Numbered from the stretch's first letter, positions 51,077-63,635 are shown. The stretch: DNA of 64,000 nucleotides from an uncultured Bacilli bacterium (GCA_947627355.1 CANQVX010000003.1:1-64000), one strand, 5' to 3'. Program-made: numbers and translations. The notes: generated from the sequence alone by a model not told the origin.

Positions 51077-52813
51077 ATGAAAAAAGGTAAAGGACTATTT
51101 TTATTGTCAAGCTTACTATTTTTATCAACTGCTGTTGGCTGTTCATCTGTAGCTGGTGGCTTAAAATCTTATAGTTATGAATACGATTATGAAGATGTTG
51201 AAGGTGGACTTAAAATCACCGGTATTCAATATAATAAGAAAAACAAAAAACTAGATATTACAATTCCAGATTCCATTTTAGGAAAGAAAGTTGTAGCTAT
51301 TGCTGAAGGTGCATTTAAAAATAACAACGTTATTTATAATGTATTTTTAGGAAAAAATGTTAAAACAATTGAAGCTGAAGCTTTCATGGGCTGTTCTAAA
51401 TTAAATAATATTGTTTATCCAACCGATGTTTTAATTCATGTTGGTGATAGAGCATATGCTAATACTGCAGTAAGTGATTTATTTATCACTAATAAAATTG
51501 AATTAGGAAATGAAGTATTTAAAGATTGTGTTTCTTTAAATAGTGTTAAATCAACCGCTAATGTTTATGGTTCAAATTTATTTACCGGTTGTACTAACTT
51601 AAAATCACTTGATATTAATTTTATTGGTGCTAATGCCACTGATTATAAACCTTTATCTTATCTATTTGGTGAAACTATTCCTTCATCTTTAACTGAACTT
51701 GTAATTGGTGAACAAACTTCATTTGCTTCAAATACTTTTGAAAATTGTTCAACTTTAACTAATATTGAACTTCCAGGTCCTAAAATTGTTCTAGAACTTC
51801 CTCGAGGTTTATTTGCTAATTGTAGTGCTCTTGAAAGTTTAACTTTACCATTTGTAGGAAAAGCAACAATACCTTTAGCATCTTCTACTATTAATGATGA
51901 TTATTCACTTGCTTATTTATTTAATAAAACTAGCAATGCTGAAATTAGTGATAAATTAAAATCAATTACTTTCCATCCAACTGCCATTGTAACTCTAGAA
52001 AATAACGAAAAACTTACTAATGGTATGATTTCTATCCGTAAAGTTAATTTCGGTGGTTGTAATCATCTTGAAACACTTGAATTTGATAAAGGCCTTGTAA
52101 GTATTGAAGCAGGCGCTTTTGATGGTTGTAGTGCATTAAATAGCATTAAATTACCTTCATCAATTGAAACAATTGGTGCTAAAGCATTTGATCAAACTAA
52201 ATTATATACTGACCATGCAAGTGGTTTATTAATCGTTGATAAGTGGGCTGTTGGTTATAAAGCAGCAACTAACAAAAGACTTTCAAACAATACAATTAAT
52301 GGTATTGCTGATGAATTATTTAAAGAAAACAATGATGTTACTGAAGTTGCTTTTAGAAACTTAAAGACTTTAGGAAAAAATACTTTCACTGGTGCTAGTG
52401 CATTAACTAAGGTTGATTTCCAAACAATTGAAACAATTCCTGAAAATACCTTTGCTAATTGTCTTGCTTTAGGTGAAGTAAATTTACCAAGAGTTAAAGA
52501 ATTGGGCGCTGGTGCTTTTAGTGGTTGTACAACTTTAAATAAAGTTACTTTATCAAGAGTTGAAAACATTAGTGCTAATGCCTTTAAAGATTGTAGTTCA
52601 TTAACTTATCTTGTTATACCAAGTTCAATTAAAACTATTGCTGATGATGCGTTTGCAGGTTGCACTAATTTAGTTATTTATCTTGATTTTGAACAAACAG
52701 CAGATAAAACAATGCCAACTGGAGCATGGTCTAATGGTTTAACAATTTATTATAAAGATGCCTGGGAACTTAATGACAATGGTGTTCCAACACCTAAAAC
52801 TCCAGCAGCTTAA
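51077..52813 (+). CDS. BspA-type leucine-rich repeat lipoprotein
   Basis: A 578-residue protein with a lipoprotein signal (LSTAVGC; Cys about 22). From about residue 60 to 550 it is a run of about 20 LRR_5 (BspA-like) units of the form I...AFxxCxxLxxVxLPxxV..I, seen in EAEAFMGCSKLNNIVYP and GAGAFSGCTTLNKVTLS. These form solenoids that bind host or bacterial surfaces. It is monocistronic with its own promoter and terminator. The ATG follows GGGGG at nine bases. Confidence 0.9.
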   Translation: MKKGKGLFLLSSLLFLSTAVGCSSVAGGLKSYSYEYDYEDVEGGLKITGIQYNKKNKKLDITIPDSILGKKVVAIAEGAFKNNNVIYNVFLGKNVKTIEAEAFMGCSKLNNIVYPTDVLIHVGDRAYANTAVSDLFITNKIELGNEVFKDCVSLNSVKSTANVYGSNLFTGCTNLKSLDINFIGANATDYKPLSYLFGETIPSSLTELVIGEQTSFASNTFENCSTLTNIELPGPKIVLELPRGLFANCSALESLTLPFVGKATIPLASSTINDDYSLAYLFNKTSNAEISDKLKSITFHPTAIVTLENNEKLTNGMISIRKVNFGGCNHLETLEFDKGLVSIEAGAFDGCSALNSIKLPSSIETIGAKAFDQTKLYTDHASGLLIVDKWAVGYKAATNKRLSNNTINGIADELFKENNDVTEVAFRNLKTLGKNTFTGASALTKVDFQTIETIPENTFANCLALGEVNLPRVKELGAGAFSGCTTLNKVTLSRVENISANAFKDCSSLTYLVIPSSIKTIADDAFAGCTNLVIYLDFEQTADKTMPTGAWSNGLTIYYKDAWELNDNGVPTPKTPAA

Positions 52814-52840
52814 TAAAACTTTATAAAATTTGATATTTTA

Positions 52841-52866
52841 GCGGAGCGTTTGCTTCGCTTTTTTAT
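52841..52866 (+). terminator. Terminator of the leucine-rich lipoprotein
   Basis: AGCGGAGC with GCTTCGCT (one G-U pair) and a four-base loop, then six Ts. Confidence 0.85.
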
Positions 52867-52901
52867 ATTCATAAAAAACGTTTTGGAATTATTTTAAAAA
52901 T

Positions 52902-52928
52902 TTAGCACTAAACTATTGACAGTGCTAA
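52902..52928 (+). promoter_or_regulatory. CIRCE element 1 of the hrcA operon
   Basis: TTAGCACT, eleven bases, AGTGCTAA, a CIRCE inverted repeat of the usual length. It overlaps the -35 box TTGACA. Confidence 0.93.
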
Positions 52929-52944
52929 AGTACATAAGTATAAT
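52916..52944 (+). promoter_or_regulatory. Consensus sigma-A promoter of hrcA-grpE-dnaK-dnaJ
   Basis: TTGACA at 52916-52921, a 17-base spacer and TATAAT at 52939-52944, the same perfect layout as at htpG. Confidence 0.93.
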
Positions 52945-52948
52945 AATC

Positions 52949-52975
52949 TTAGCACTTGAAAACATATAGTGCTAA
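52949..52975 (+). promoter_or_regulatory. CIRCE element 2 of the hrcA operon
   Basis: A second TTAGCACT, eleven bases, AGTGCTAA copy lies in the 5' leader, between the -10 box and the hrcA start. The two centres are 47 bases apart. Confidence 0.92.
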
Positions 52976-52988
52976 TGGTGGTGATGAT

Positions 52989-54014
52989 ATGGAAACTCTT
53001 CCAAGAAAATTTTTAATCTTAAAACTGATTGTTGAAGAATTTATTAAAACTGCTCATCCTGTTGGTTCAAACACTTTGCTTGAACAATATAATCTTGATT
53101 TCTCAAGTGCAACTATTCGAAATGAAATGTTTACTCTTGAAGAAGAAGGCTATATTGAAAAACCTCATACTAGTGCTGGTAGAGTGCCAAGTGTTAAAGG
53201 ATATCGTTATTACATTGAACATTTAAAAAGCGATAACAGAGCTAAAAACATCAAATCTAAAATTAAAAATTTCATCGAAGATAATAGTCAAACCATGCAC
53301 ATCGATCAAATCATTGATGAATGTTGTCAAATTATTTCTAATATGACAAATCTTGTATCAGTTGTTATGGGCCCTGATGGAAGTAAAGAAAAGATTGCTA
53401 AAGTTGAACTTATTAGATTGAATTCATCAACAGCAATTGTTGTCTTTATTACTGATAGTGGTTATGTTGAACATAAAATTATTAATGTTCCAAGTGGAAG
53501 CAAGATAGAAGAATTAGAAGATTGTGTTCATATTATTAATAAAAGAATTGCTGGTATTTCATTAAATGAATCAGATGTTGCTTTAAAAAGTGTCCAATTA
53601 GTCTTATCTGAACACATTAAAAATTATCAAATGGTTTACAATGCTTTTGCTCAAGCCTTCTTACATTTTGCTAGCGAAAGAATTTCCTATTATGGTAAAA
53701 ACAATTTGTTAAGTCAAAAAGATTTTGCTGATATTCAAAAAATGAAAAAAGTAGCAAAAATATTAGAAGACAACAACATTTGGAAAAGTTTTGATAATGA
53801 ATATGAAGGAATTAATGTCTCAATTGGTAAAGAAAGCAATGTAACTGACCTTGAAGATATTTCGGTTGTTTCAACTAAACTTAAATTATCAGAATCAAAT
53901 TCAGGTACCGTTGCGATTATTGGCCCAACTAGAATGGATTATAGTCAAGTCATTGATGCCTTAGAATATTTATCTGATACCATTGATGAATTAGTTAAAA
54001 AGAAGGAGAAATAA
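52989..54014 (+). CDS. hrcA: Heat-inducible transcription repressor HrcA
   Basis: A 341-residue HrcA. It starts METLPRKFLILKLIVEEFIKTAHPVGS (landmark LPRKFLILKLIVEEF), with the winged helix SSATIRNEMFTLEEEGYIEKPHTSAGRVPS and the GAF-like and dimerisation domains after it. It binds CIRCE and is kept active by GroEL. The ATG after GGTGGTGAT was chosen because the longer reading lies in the second CIRCE. It should repress this operon and htpG. Confidence 0.96.
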   Translation: METLPRKFLILKLIVEEFIKTAHPVGSNTLLEQYNLDFSSATIRNEMFTLEEEGYIEKPHTSAGRVPSVKGYRYYIEHLKSDNRAKNIKSKIKNFIEDNSQTMHIDQIIDECCQIISNMTNLVSVVMGPDGSKEKIAKVELIRLNSSTAIVVFITDSGYVEHKIINVPSGSKIEELEDCVHIINKRIAGISLNESDVALKSVQLVLSEHIKNYQMVYNAFAQAFLHFASERISYYGKNNLLSQKDFADIQKMKKVAKILEDNNIWKSFDNEYEGINVSIGKESNVTDLEDISVVSTKLKLSESNSGTVAIIGPTRMDYSQVIDALEYLSDTIDELVKKKEK

Positions 54015-54015
54015 T

Positions 54016-56459
<2,444 letters not shown>

Positions 56460-56471
56460 TTTGTAATGTTT

Positions 56472-56498
56472 GGGGGTGCAAATTAATTGCACTCCCCA
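56472..56498 (+). other. Stem-loop between dnaK and dnaJ
   Basis: GGGGGTGCAA pairs with TTGCACTCCCC (one G-U pair) around a five-base loop. Only a weak T run follows, so it may attenuate readthrough into dnaJ or stabilise the dnaK message. Confidence 0.55.
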
Positions 56499-56519
56499 TT
56501 TTAGAAAGAAGGTATGTCC

Positions 56520-57689
56520 ATGGCTAATCAAAAAAGAGATTTATATGAAATTCTTGGAATTAGTAAAAATGCTACTCAAGAAGAAATCAAAGCTGCCCAT
56601 CGTAAACTTGTAAAACAATATCACCCTGATTTAAATAAAGAACCAGGAGCTGAAGAAAAGTTTAAAGAAGTTCAAAATGCTTATGATATTTTAAGTGACG
56701 AAAAGAAAAGACAACTATATGATCAATATGGTTATGCTGGAATCGATCCAAATGCTGCTGGTGGCTTTAATGGCGCTGGTGGTTTTAATGGTAATTTTGG
56801 CGATTTTGGCGAAGCTTTTGGTGGTTTTGGTGATATTTTTGAAAGCTTTTTTGGTGCTGGACGTCGTAGTAATGCAGAACGCAATCCAAACCGTGGACCA
56901 ATTCGTGGTGAAGATGAATTTACCAGCATGAGAATATCTTTTATGGATTCTGTCCGTGGTGTTGAAGTAAAAGTACCTTTAACTTATTACAAATTATGTT
57001 CTCATTGTAATGGCACAGGTGCTGAATCTGCAAAAGATGTTGAAACATGTCCTACTTGTCGAGGTACTGGAACTATAAAGACCCAAACTCAAAGCTTTTT
57101 TGGCACTATGATTAGTGAAAAAAGATGTCCAACTTGTAACGGAACTGGAAAAAGAATTAAAACTCCTTGTCATGAATGCCGTGGCGAAGGTTATATTAAA
57201 GTTAAAGAACAATATAATTTAAAGATTCCTCAAGGTATTAATTCTCAACGTCAATTAAAAATAGCTGGTAAAGGAAAAGTTGGTAAAAATGGTGGACCAT
57301 GTGGCGATCTTTATATTGAAATAATTGTCGAACAAAGCAATGATTTTAAACGTGATGGTAACAATGTTCATATCGAATTTCCAATCACTTCAACTGATGC
57401 TATTTTAGGTCTTAGATGTGAAGTTCCAACAATTTATGGAATGACGACAATTGATATTCCATCTGGTATTCAAAATGGTGATACAATTCGCATTAAAAAC
57501 AAAGGTTTCAAAGATGTTAGAAGTGATGTTTTTGGCGATGAAATCGTACATATTAAGGTTGTTGTTCCTTCATCATTAAGTAGTGATGAAAAACAATTAT
57601 ATGAACAAATTAGAAACGTTGAATCAAGAAAAAAAGATAAACCTAACGATAAATATAACGAAAAAATCAAACGAGCATACAAAATGTAG
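56520..57689 (+). CDS. dnaJ: Chaperone DnaJ (Hsp40)
   Basis: A 389-residue type I Hsp40. It has the J domain with HPD (YHPDLNK), a Gly/Phe-rich linker (GGFNGAGGFNGNFGDFGEAF), four zinc-finger repeats (CSHCNGTG, CPTCRGTG, CPTCNGTG, CHECRGEG) and the C-terminal domain. The ATG at MANQ is chosen because AAAGAAGG ends about seven bases before it; the earlier ATG lies too close. The stop sits inside the terminator stem. Confidence 0.97.
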   Translation: MANQKRDLYEILGISKNATQEEIKAAHRKLVKQYHPDLNKEPGAEEKFKEVQNAYDILSDEKKRQLYDQYGYAGIDPNAAGGFNGAGGFNGNFGDFGEAFGGFGDIFESFFGAGRRSNAERNPNRGPIRGEDEFTSMRISFMDSVRGVEVKVPLTYYKLCSHCNGTGAESAKDVETCPTCRGTGTIKTQTQSFFGTMISEKRCPTCNGTGKRIKTPCHECRGEGYIKVKEQYNLKIPQGINSQRQLKIAGKGKVGKNGGPCGDLYIEIIVEQSNDFKRDGNNVHIEFPITSTDAILGLRCEVPTIYGMTTIDIPSGIQNGDTIRIKNKGFKDVRSDVFGDEIVHIKVVVPSSLSSDEKQLYEQIRNVESRKKDKPNDKYNEKIKRAYKM

Positions 57690-57707
57690 TGAAAACTACA
57701 TTTTTTT
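57682..57707 (+). terminator. Terminator of the hrcA operon
   Basis: A 9-bp stem (AAATGTAGT with ACTACATTT) with a GAAA tetraloop and a T run. It overlaps the dnaJ stop codon. Confidence 0.92.
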
Positions 57708-57727
57708 ATATGAAAATATAAAAAAAA

Positions 57728-57736
57728 TGGTATAAT
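57728..57736 (+). promoter_or_regulatory. Extended -10 promoter of ftsK
   Basis: TGGTATAAT (TATAAT at 57731-57736) lies 24 bases before the ATG, with no clear -35 box. Confidence 0.6.
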
Positions 57737-57760
57737 GAAAAAAGAGTAGGTGAAGTTTTC

Positions 57761-60601
57761 ATGGCAAAAGATAAACATCAAAAAATAAAAGATGAAAAAA
57801 CAAAAGAAATGAAAGATAAAGAAGCCATTATCGCCATAATTGGTTTGATTTTAGTGGTATTTTCTATCTTAATTATAGCAAACACAGGATTTATAGCTAA
57901 CGCTTTAAAATATGCCTTTGTCTTTTTATTTGGCACTTGCTATTTATTTGTTTTACTTTATTTGTTATTCATTGGTTTTTATATGATTTTCAAAAAGAAA
58001 CCATTTAAAATGTTTCAAAAAATGCAATATGTTTTGTTATTTTTTATTTTTTTATGTGTCCTTGCCTTAGCATCTACTGGTCATAAAGGTTTGGTATTTA
58101 AAAATTTCACAGGAATTTATAAACAATTAATGCCAAAAAGTTTAAACACTGCGACAGTTTCCGCTCGTGTTGGTGGTGGTTGGCTTGGCTTTTTCTTACT
58201 TGCCGTTTTTAACACTTTACTTGGTGCTGAAGCTTGGTCAATGATAGTTTATATCATTTTACTTTTAGGCCTAGTTTATCTACTATTCTATAAAAAAATC
58301 AATGCTTTGATTAGAAAAGCTGCTAAAGCTAGAAAAGCTAAAAAAGAACAAAAACAAAACGAAAAAGAACTTGCAAATACTAGTGTTGTCGATAGAAGAG
58401 ATACCTTAACTGGTCAAACTTTAGATAACGACAATAATAAAACAAGTCATGCAGTTATCATTTCTGATAATGAAAATCCATTCAATGAAAATATAAATAA
58501 ACAAGAAACTGAAACTAAAGTGGTTGTTGAAGAACCTGAAAAGCCAGTTGTAAATGCTTCTTTATCATCTAGTACTAAATATCGTAGTCTTGCTGATTTT
58601 GATGATGTTGTCGATGATTTAGAAGCCACTCGAGTTATTTCTCGTGATCAAATTAATAATAATTCTAATCAAACTGTTACTCAAAATAATTCAATTTTTG
58701 AACCAAGTGTGAAAGTAAATGAAGACAATACTAATCAAAATCTATTTGTTCAAGAAAAAGAAATTAAGCCAAATAGTGAAGAAGCCTTAAGAATGCAAGA
58801 ATATGAAAAAATAAAACAAGAACAATTGAATCAAACTTATTATGAAAATGAAACTTTAAATCAAACAAATAACGAAAATGTAAATGAAGTTAACGAAACT
58901 ATTCAACCAGTTGATGAAAGTAAAAATGATGAAGAAGTTAGTGAAGAAAAAGAACTTTCAATTCAATCACAAGTATCATTTGAAGAACAATATGTAAAAC
59001 CTATGCAAACCACATTTACCTATGGAAATCATACTAAAGAAGAACTTGAGCAAGATGAAGAAGAAGTAGAAGTTGAAATTAATCAAGACGATGATTTTGT
59101 TTATGATTTTAGAACTTATCAATTACCACCTTTAGCTTTATTAAAAGATGCTACAAATGTTCAAGAAATTCTTCAAGAAAATGCTGCTTCTGCTGTTGAA
59201 AAAGCCGATATTTTAATGCAAAAAATGAAAGAATTAAATATTGATGCTGAAATTGTTGGCTATAGTATTGGTCCATCAGTTACCCAATATGAAACTAGAC
59301 TTAATAAAGGTAAAGCTCAATCAATTCAAGGAGCTATGGAAGACTTTAAACTTGCTTTAGGTGTTGCTTCTTTACGTATTGTTATCCCTATTCCTGGAAA
59401 AAGAGGAAGTATCGGTATTGAAGTTCCTAATGATAAAAAGAGCATGGTAACATTTAAAGAAATCATGAGTTATATTACTTATATGAAAGCAAATGACCCA
59501 AAGATGCAAAAAATGGATACTATTATGCCAATTGGTAAAGATATTTCTGGTAATCCAGTTATTGCTTCTATTACTAAAATGCCACATTGTTTAATTTCTG
59601 GTGCTACTAATAGCGGTAAATCTGTTTGTGCTAATACCATTATTTGTTCATTGCTTTATCAATACAAACCAAATGAATTAAAATTTATAATGATTGACCC
59701 TAAACGTGTTGAAATGCTTTTCTATAAGAATTTACCTCACTTATTATGTCCAATCATTATTGATTCTGAACATGCGGCTGTTGCTTTAGTAAAACTATGT
59801 GAAGAAATGCAAGAAAGATTTGATACATTTTCAAAATGCCAAGTAAAAAATATTGCTGCTTATAATGAAATGAGAAGAGCAAATGGTGAAGAAATCATGC
59901 CATTTATTGTTCTAGTTGTTGATGAATTTGCTGAATTAATGTTAAGTAAACAATCAGCTATTATTGAAGAAAAAGTACAAAGCCTAGTTCAACTTGGTAG
60001 AGCATCAGGTATTCACTTAATTTTATGTACTCAAAGACCATCAGTAAACGTTATTACTGGTACTATTAAAAATAACATTCCATGTCGTTTAACATTTAGA
60101 TTATCATCAAATGTTGACTCTAAGACTGTTATTGATTCAGGCGGTGCTGAAAAACTATTAAACAATGGGGATATGTTATTATTAACCCCTGAAAGTTCAG
60201 ACTTAAAGAGAGTTCAAGGTTCATTTATTTCTGATGAAGAAATTGAAAACATTGTAGCTTTTTGTTCTAAACAATGTCCGTCTCAATATGATCCTAGATT
60301 TTTAGATTTACAAACTAATGCTGAAAAAGAAAAAGCTATACATAATTTAGAAGAAAATGACAATAATAATGATGAAGATGCTGATGAAGCTCTTTATAAA
60401 GATATTCGTTATTTTGTCTTAAAAGAACAAACCATTGTCACATCATTGATTCAAGGAAAGTTCAAAATTGGTTATGGAAAAGTATCAAACTTTATTAGCC
60501 GATTAACTGATGAAGGAATCATTGGCCAAAAAGCCGGTGGCAAGGGTAGAGAAGTTTTAATGACCTTAGAAGAATGGGAGTCAAATAATAATGAACAATA
60601 A
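57761..60601 (+). CDS. ftsK: DNA translocase FtsK/SpoIIIE
   Basis: A 946-residue translocase. Four membrane helices lie in about 25-190, followed by a long polar acidic linker (200-440). The motor has Walker A SGATNSGKSVCANT (near 612-625), Walker B FIVLVVDEFAELM and the GRASGIHLILCTQRPS block. The C-terminal gamma winged helix (about 880-946) reads KOPS-type sequences. It pumps chromosomal DNA at division. It may also be called SpoIIIE; no sporulation genes are near. An M16 gene overlaps its end. Confidence 0.96.
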   Translation: MAKDKHQKIKDEKTKEMKDKEAIIAIIGLILVVFSILIIANTGFIANALKYAFVFLFGTCYLFVLLYLLFIGFYMIFKKKPFKMFQKMQYVLLFFIFLCVLALASTGHKGLVFKNFTGIYKQLMPKSLNTATVSARVGGGWLGFFLLAVFNTLLGAEAWSMIVYIILLLGLVYLLFYKKINALIRKAAKARKAKKEQKQNEKELANTSVVDRRDTLTGQTLDNDNNKTSHAVIISDNENPFNENINKQETETKVVVEEPEKPVVNASLSSSTKYRSLADFDDVVDDLEATRVISRDQINNNSNQTVTQNNSIFEPSVKVNEDNTNQNLFVQEKEIKPNSEEALRMQEYEKIKQEQLNQTYYENETLNQTNNENVNEVNETIQPVDESKNDEEVSEEKELSIQSQVSFEEQYVKPMQTTFTYGNHTKEELEQDEEEVEVEINQDDDFVYDFRTYQLPPLALLKDATNVQEILQENAASAVEKADILMQKMKELNIDAEIVGYSIGPSVTQYETRLNKGKAQSIQGAMEDFKLALGVASLRIVIPIPGKRGSIGIEVPNDKKSMVTFKEIMSYITYMKANDPKMQKMDTIMPIGKDISGNPVIASITKMPHCLISGATNSGKSVCANTIICSLLYQYKPNELKFIMIDPKRVEMLFYKNLPHLLCPIIIDSEHAAVALVKLCEEMQERFDTFSKCQVKNIAAYNEMRRANGEEIMPFIVLVVDEFAELMLSKQSAIIEEKVQSLVQLGRASGIHLILCTQRPSVNVITGTIKNNIPCRLTFRLSSNVDSKTVIDSGGAEKLLNNGDMLLLTPESSDLKRVQGSFISDEEIENIVAFCSKQCPSQYDPRFLDLQTNAEKEKAIHNLEENDNNNDEDADEALYKDIRYFVLKEQTIVTSLIQGKFKIGYGKVSNFISRLTDEGIIGQKAGGKGREVLMTLEEWESNNNEQ

Positions 60602-61859
60602 AAAGACAATTCGTTTTCAAAATAATTGTCGTTTAATCTTACAAAAAGATAAAAAATTTAAATATATCGGTGTTGAAGTTGTTTTTTATGATAAATTCGA
60701 TTATAAAAACATCACAGCCTATAATGTTTTATCAAGAATATTACTAAATTCATCAAAAGTTTATAAAACGATGAAAGAAATGAATCAAAAAAAGGAAGAA
60801 CTATATGATGTTGAACTTAATACCTCATATAAATATTGGTATAAGTTAGCAACTTTTAAAGTTATCGGTAATTTTATCAATCCTAAATATGTTAACAATA
60901 AAAATTATGAAGAAGAAATATTTTCTTTTTTAAGTAGTACAATTTTTAATCAAAACATCGAAAATCATTCTTTTGATAAAGATTTATTTAATATTGCTAA
61001 AGATTTAGTGGCTAATTCAATTTTATTACAAAAAGATCAACCTGATTCTTATGCTTTTATCTCTTTATTAAAAATGCTAGGAACTAAAAAACAAGCAATA
61101 GCTGCTTCAACTATTGGTGAAAAGAAAGTGTTAGATGAATTAAATGCCTCTAATTTAGTTGATTATTATTTGCATTTAATTAATCTACCATTTGATATTT
61201 ATGTTTATGGTGACATTCAATTTGAAAAAATTAAAAGACTTGTAAAAAAATATTTTAACAATCAAACAACAACTAGAAAGAAATATCAACTTCAAAAGGC
61301 TTTAAATCCTAATAATATCAAAAATAAAGTAATTTATCGTGATGTTTTACAAGCAAAAGTTGCTATTTGTTATACTACAGGTGTTTTATATAACGATAAA
61401 GATTATTATGCCATGAGATTGCTTAACAATCTTTTTGGGGAAAACCAACAATCAAAATTGTTTCAAGAAATAAGAGAAAAACAAGGCTTGTGTTATTCAA
61501 TTTTTTCTACTTTTGATAGTGTTTATGGAACCATTATTGTTTATACTGGCATACCAATTGAAAAAGTAAAAGAAACAATATCGGCTATCAATCAATTGAT
61601 AGATGACTTGAAAGAAGGAAAAATATCAAATAAAGATATTGAAATGGCAAAAATTGATATTATTTCTTCGTTAAATCAAGTAAAAGATAACATGTTTAAA
61701 CACATGAACTTAGAAATAAGAGCAGCTTGTTATAATCAAGAATATGATGTCGAAAAAATCATAAATTTATATCAAAAAATAACCAAAAATGATTTAATTG
61801 AAGTTGCAAAAAAGATTCAATATAAAACCCATGTTGTGGTAACTAAAAAAGGAAAATGA
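60591..61859 (+). CDS. ymfF: Inactive-type M16 peptidase-like protein, YmfF-like
   Basis: A 422-residue M16-fold protein without the HxxEH zinc motif, so it should be the non-catalytic half of a pair. KEMNQKKEELYDVEL and the LFQEIREKQGLCYSIFS block are typical of the YmfF type. In Bacillus ymfF and ymfH lie after spoIIIE in the same order. It overlaps ftsK by 11 bases and the next gene by four (ATGA). Confidence 0.9.
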   Translation: MNNKKTIRFQNNCRLILQKDKKFKYIGVEVVFYDKFDYKNITAYNVLSRILLNSSKVYKTMKEMNQKKEELYDVELNTSYKYWYKLATFKVIGNFINPKYVNNKNYEEEIFSFLSSTIFNQNIENHSFDKDLFNIAKDLVANSILLQKDQPDSYAFISLLKMLGTKKQAIAASTIGEKKVLDELNASNLVDYYLHLINLPFDIYVYGDIQFEKIKRLVKKYFNNQTTTRKKYQLQKALNPNNIKNKVIYRDVLQAKVAICYTTGVLYNDKDYYAMRLLNNLFGENQQSKLFQEIREKQGLCYSIFSTFDSVYGTIIVYTGIPIEKVKETISAINQLIDDLKEGKISNKDIEMAKIDIISSLNQVKDNMFKHMNLEIRAACYNQEYDVEKIINLYQKITKNDLIEVAKKIQYKTHVVVTKKGK

Positions 61860-63142
61860 CCATGAAATATAAAAGATATCCAAAGATAAATGAAGAAGTT
61901 TATACATTAACCTTAGAAAATAAATTAAAGGTTTATTATATTCCTAGAACTGGCTTTCAAAATAAGATTGCTATAATTGCCACAAGATTTGGAAGTTTAC
62001 ATTCTAACCAAACTGTTATGATTGATGGAAAATCTAAAAAAATACCGTTTGGAACGGCTCATTTTTTAGAACATAGAATGTTTTCAATTAAAGATAAAGA
62101 TGCTAGTGAATTGTTTTTAAATTTAGGTGCTAGTTCTAATGCTTTTACATCTTATAATACCACAGCATATTATTTTAAATGTAACGATAGATTCTATGAA
62201 AATCTTGATGTGCTATTTGAAATGATATCATCATTTGATAGCACTAGTAAGCAAATCGAAAATGAAAAGCAAATTATCATTGAAGAATTAAAAATGTATC
62301 AAGATGAACCAGCCACTAAATTACTAAATAATTTATTTAAAAATGGTTATCAATATCATTTAATCAATCAAGATATTGGTGGAACTATTGAAAGTGTTGA
62401 ATCTATCGATAAAAAGATGCTAGAAGCCTGTTATAAAAAGTATTATGATCCTAGCAATTTAGTATTAGTTATTGCTGGTGATTTAAATGTCGATGAACTT
62501 GAAAAATATTTAAATAATCTAAAGGTTTTTGATAAAAAAATAGATAAACCTAATATTAAAAAACTATCATTTAAAAATGAACCATTAGAAGTTATTAACG
62601 ATAGAACAGATATTTATCAAGATATTTCTTTACCTTTGTATGGAATTCTATTTAAACTAAAACCAGTTAATACAAAACTACAACAAAAGGCTTATCTTCA
62701 AATGGAAATATTATTAAGTTATTATTTTGATGCTTCAGGAATTTATACTGAAGATTGGCTTAAAAAGAAAATAATTAATAATTCTATTAGTTTCTATCAT
62801 GGGATGAATATTGACCTTAATTATTTAATTTTATATAATATTAATGACAAATATGACATTTCCATAAATCATATTTTGGACGTTTTTGATAAAAAACATT
62901 TCACCATGACTGAATCAGATTTTAAACGAATTAAAAACAAATTAATTGGTTCACTCATTAAAGAATATGGAAATGTTGAAGAAATGGCTAAAGAATATCT
63001 TCATTATTTGATTAGTGATATGGATTATTTTAAAGAAATTACGATACTAAATCAGATAACTTTAGAAGACATTTATGAAACTTATTTAGAAATTTGCAAT
63101 GCCTCCCATTGCATTGTTATTGAAAGGAAAGATGCTAAATGA
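61856..63142 (+). CDS. ymfH: M16 zinc peptidase, YmfH-like
   Basis: A 428-residue M16 peptidase with HFLEH (His69 to His73), the inverted zinc motif, and a downstream Glu in the IIIEELKMYQDEP block. The pair is often described as EF-P modification-associated in Firmicutes. It forms a clamshell with the inactive partner upstream. It overlaps both neighbours by four bases. Confidence 0.92.
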   Translation: MTMKYKRYPKINEEVYTLTLENKLKVYYIPRTGFQNKIAIIATRFGSLHSNQTVMIDGKSKKIPFGTAHFLEHRMFSIKDKDASELFLNLGASSNAFTSYNTTAYYFKCNDRFYENLDVLFEMISSFDSTSKQIENEKQIIIEELKMYQDEPATKLLNNLFKNGYQYHLINQDIGGTIESVESIDKKMLEACYKKYYDPSNLVLVIAGDLNVDELEKYLNNLKVFDKKIDKPNIKKLSFKNEPLEVINDRTDIYQDISLPLYGILFKLKPVNTKLQQKAYLQMEILLSYYFDASGIYTEDWLKKKIINNSISFYHGMNIDLNYLILYNINDKYDISINHILDVFDKKHFTMTESDFKRIKNKLIGSLIKEYGNVEEMAKEYLHYLISDMDYFKEITILNQITLEDIYETYLEICNASHCIVIERKDAK

Positions 63143-63471
63143 TGAAGGGGATTGGAATTGATATTGTTAAAGTTAGTCGTTTATCTGAACGTGTAGCTGA
63201 TAAGATTTTATCTGATAAGGAATTAAAAGAATTTAAAACTTATCTAGATGTAAACAAAAAAAGAGCTATGCAATTTTTAGGTGGTCGTCTAGCTGCTAAA
63301 GAAGCTTATTTAAAAGCAGTAGGTGTTGGTATGTATAATGGCATATCTTTAAACCAATTAAAAGTTGTTAAGGATCAATTTGGTAATCCAACGTTTGAAG
63401 ATACACCTAATTGCTTCTTATCAATCACTCATGATGCCGGTGTAGCCGTAGCAATTGTAGTGATTTATTAG
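63139..63471 (+). CDS. acpS: Holo-[acyl-carrier-protein] synthase
   Basis: A 110-residue AcpS (or 109 from the second of two tandem ATGs). It has GIGIDIVKVSRL with the Mg-binding Asp and GGRLAAKEAYLKAVG with Glu. It transfers phosphopantetheine from CoA to ACP. It is the last gene of the ftsK run. Confidence 0.95.
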   Translation: MMKGIGIDIVKVSRLSERVADKILSDKELKEFKTYLDVNKKRAMQFLGGRLAAKEAYLKAVGVGMYNGISLNQLKVVKDQFGNPTFEDTPNCFLSITHDAGVAVAIVVIY

Positions 63472-63516
63472 CCCTAAAAAAATTTTTAAAAAAAATAAAA
63501 TTTAACCAAATTAAAC

Positions 63517-63565
63517 AAAAGTTCCAATAAGCATAAAAAATAGTTGCTTTTTTGGAACTTTTTTT
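63517..63565 (+). terminator. Terminator after acpS
   Basis: Outer stem AAAAGTTCCAA with TTGGAACTTTT and inner AAGCA with TTGCTT, followed by Ts. Confidence 0.85.
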
Positions 63566-63635
63566 GATATTTTTGCTCAAATTGGCGATTTTTCTTTTTT
63601 TTATTTTTTTGTTATTCTTAATACGGTGATGGAAA

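Noticed and set aside
56732-56929. Minus-strand frame opposite the dnaJ Gly/Phe region
   Set aside because: A Pro/Lys-rich shadow of the Gly/Phe codons, not a gene.
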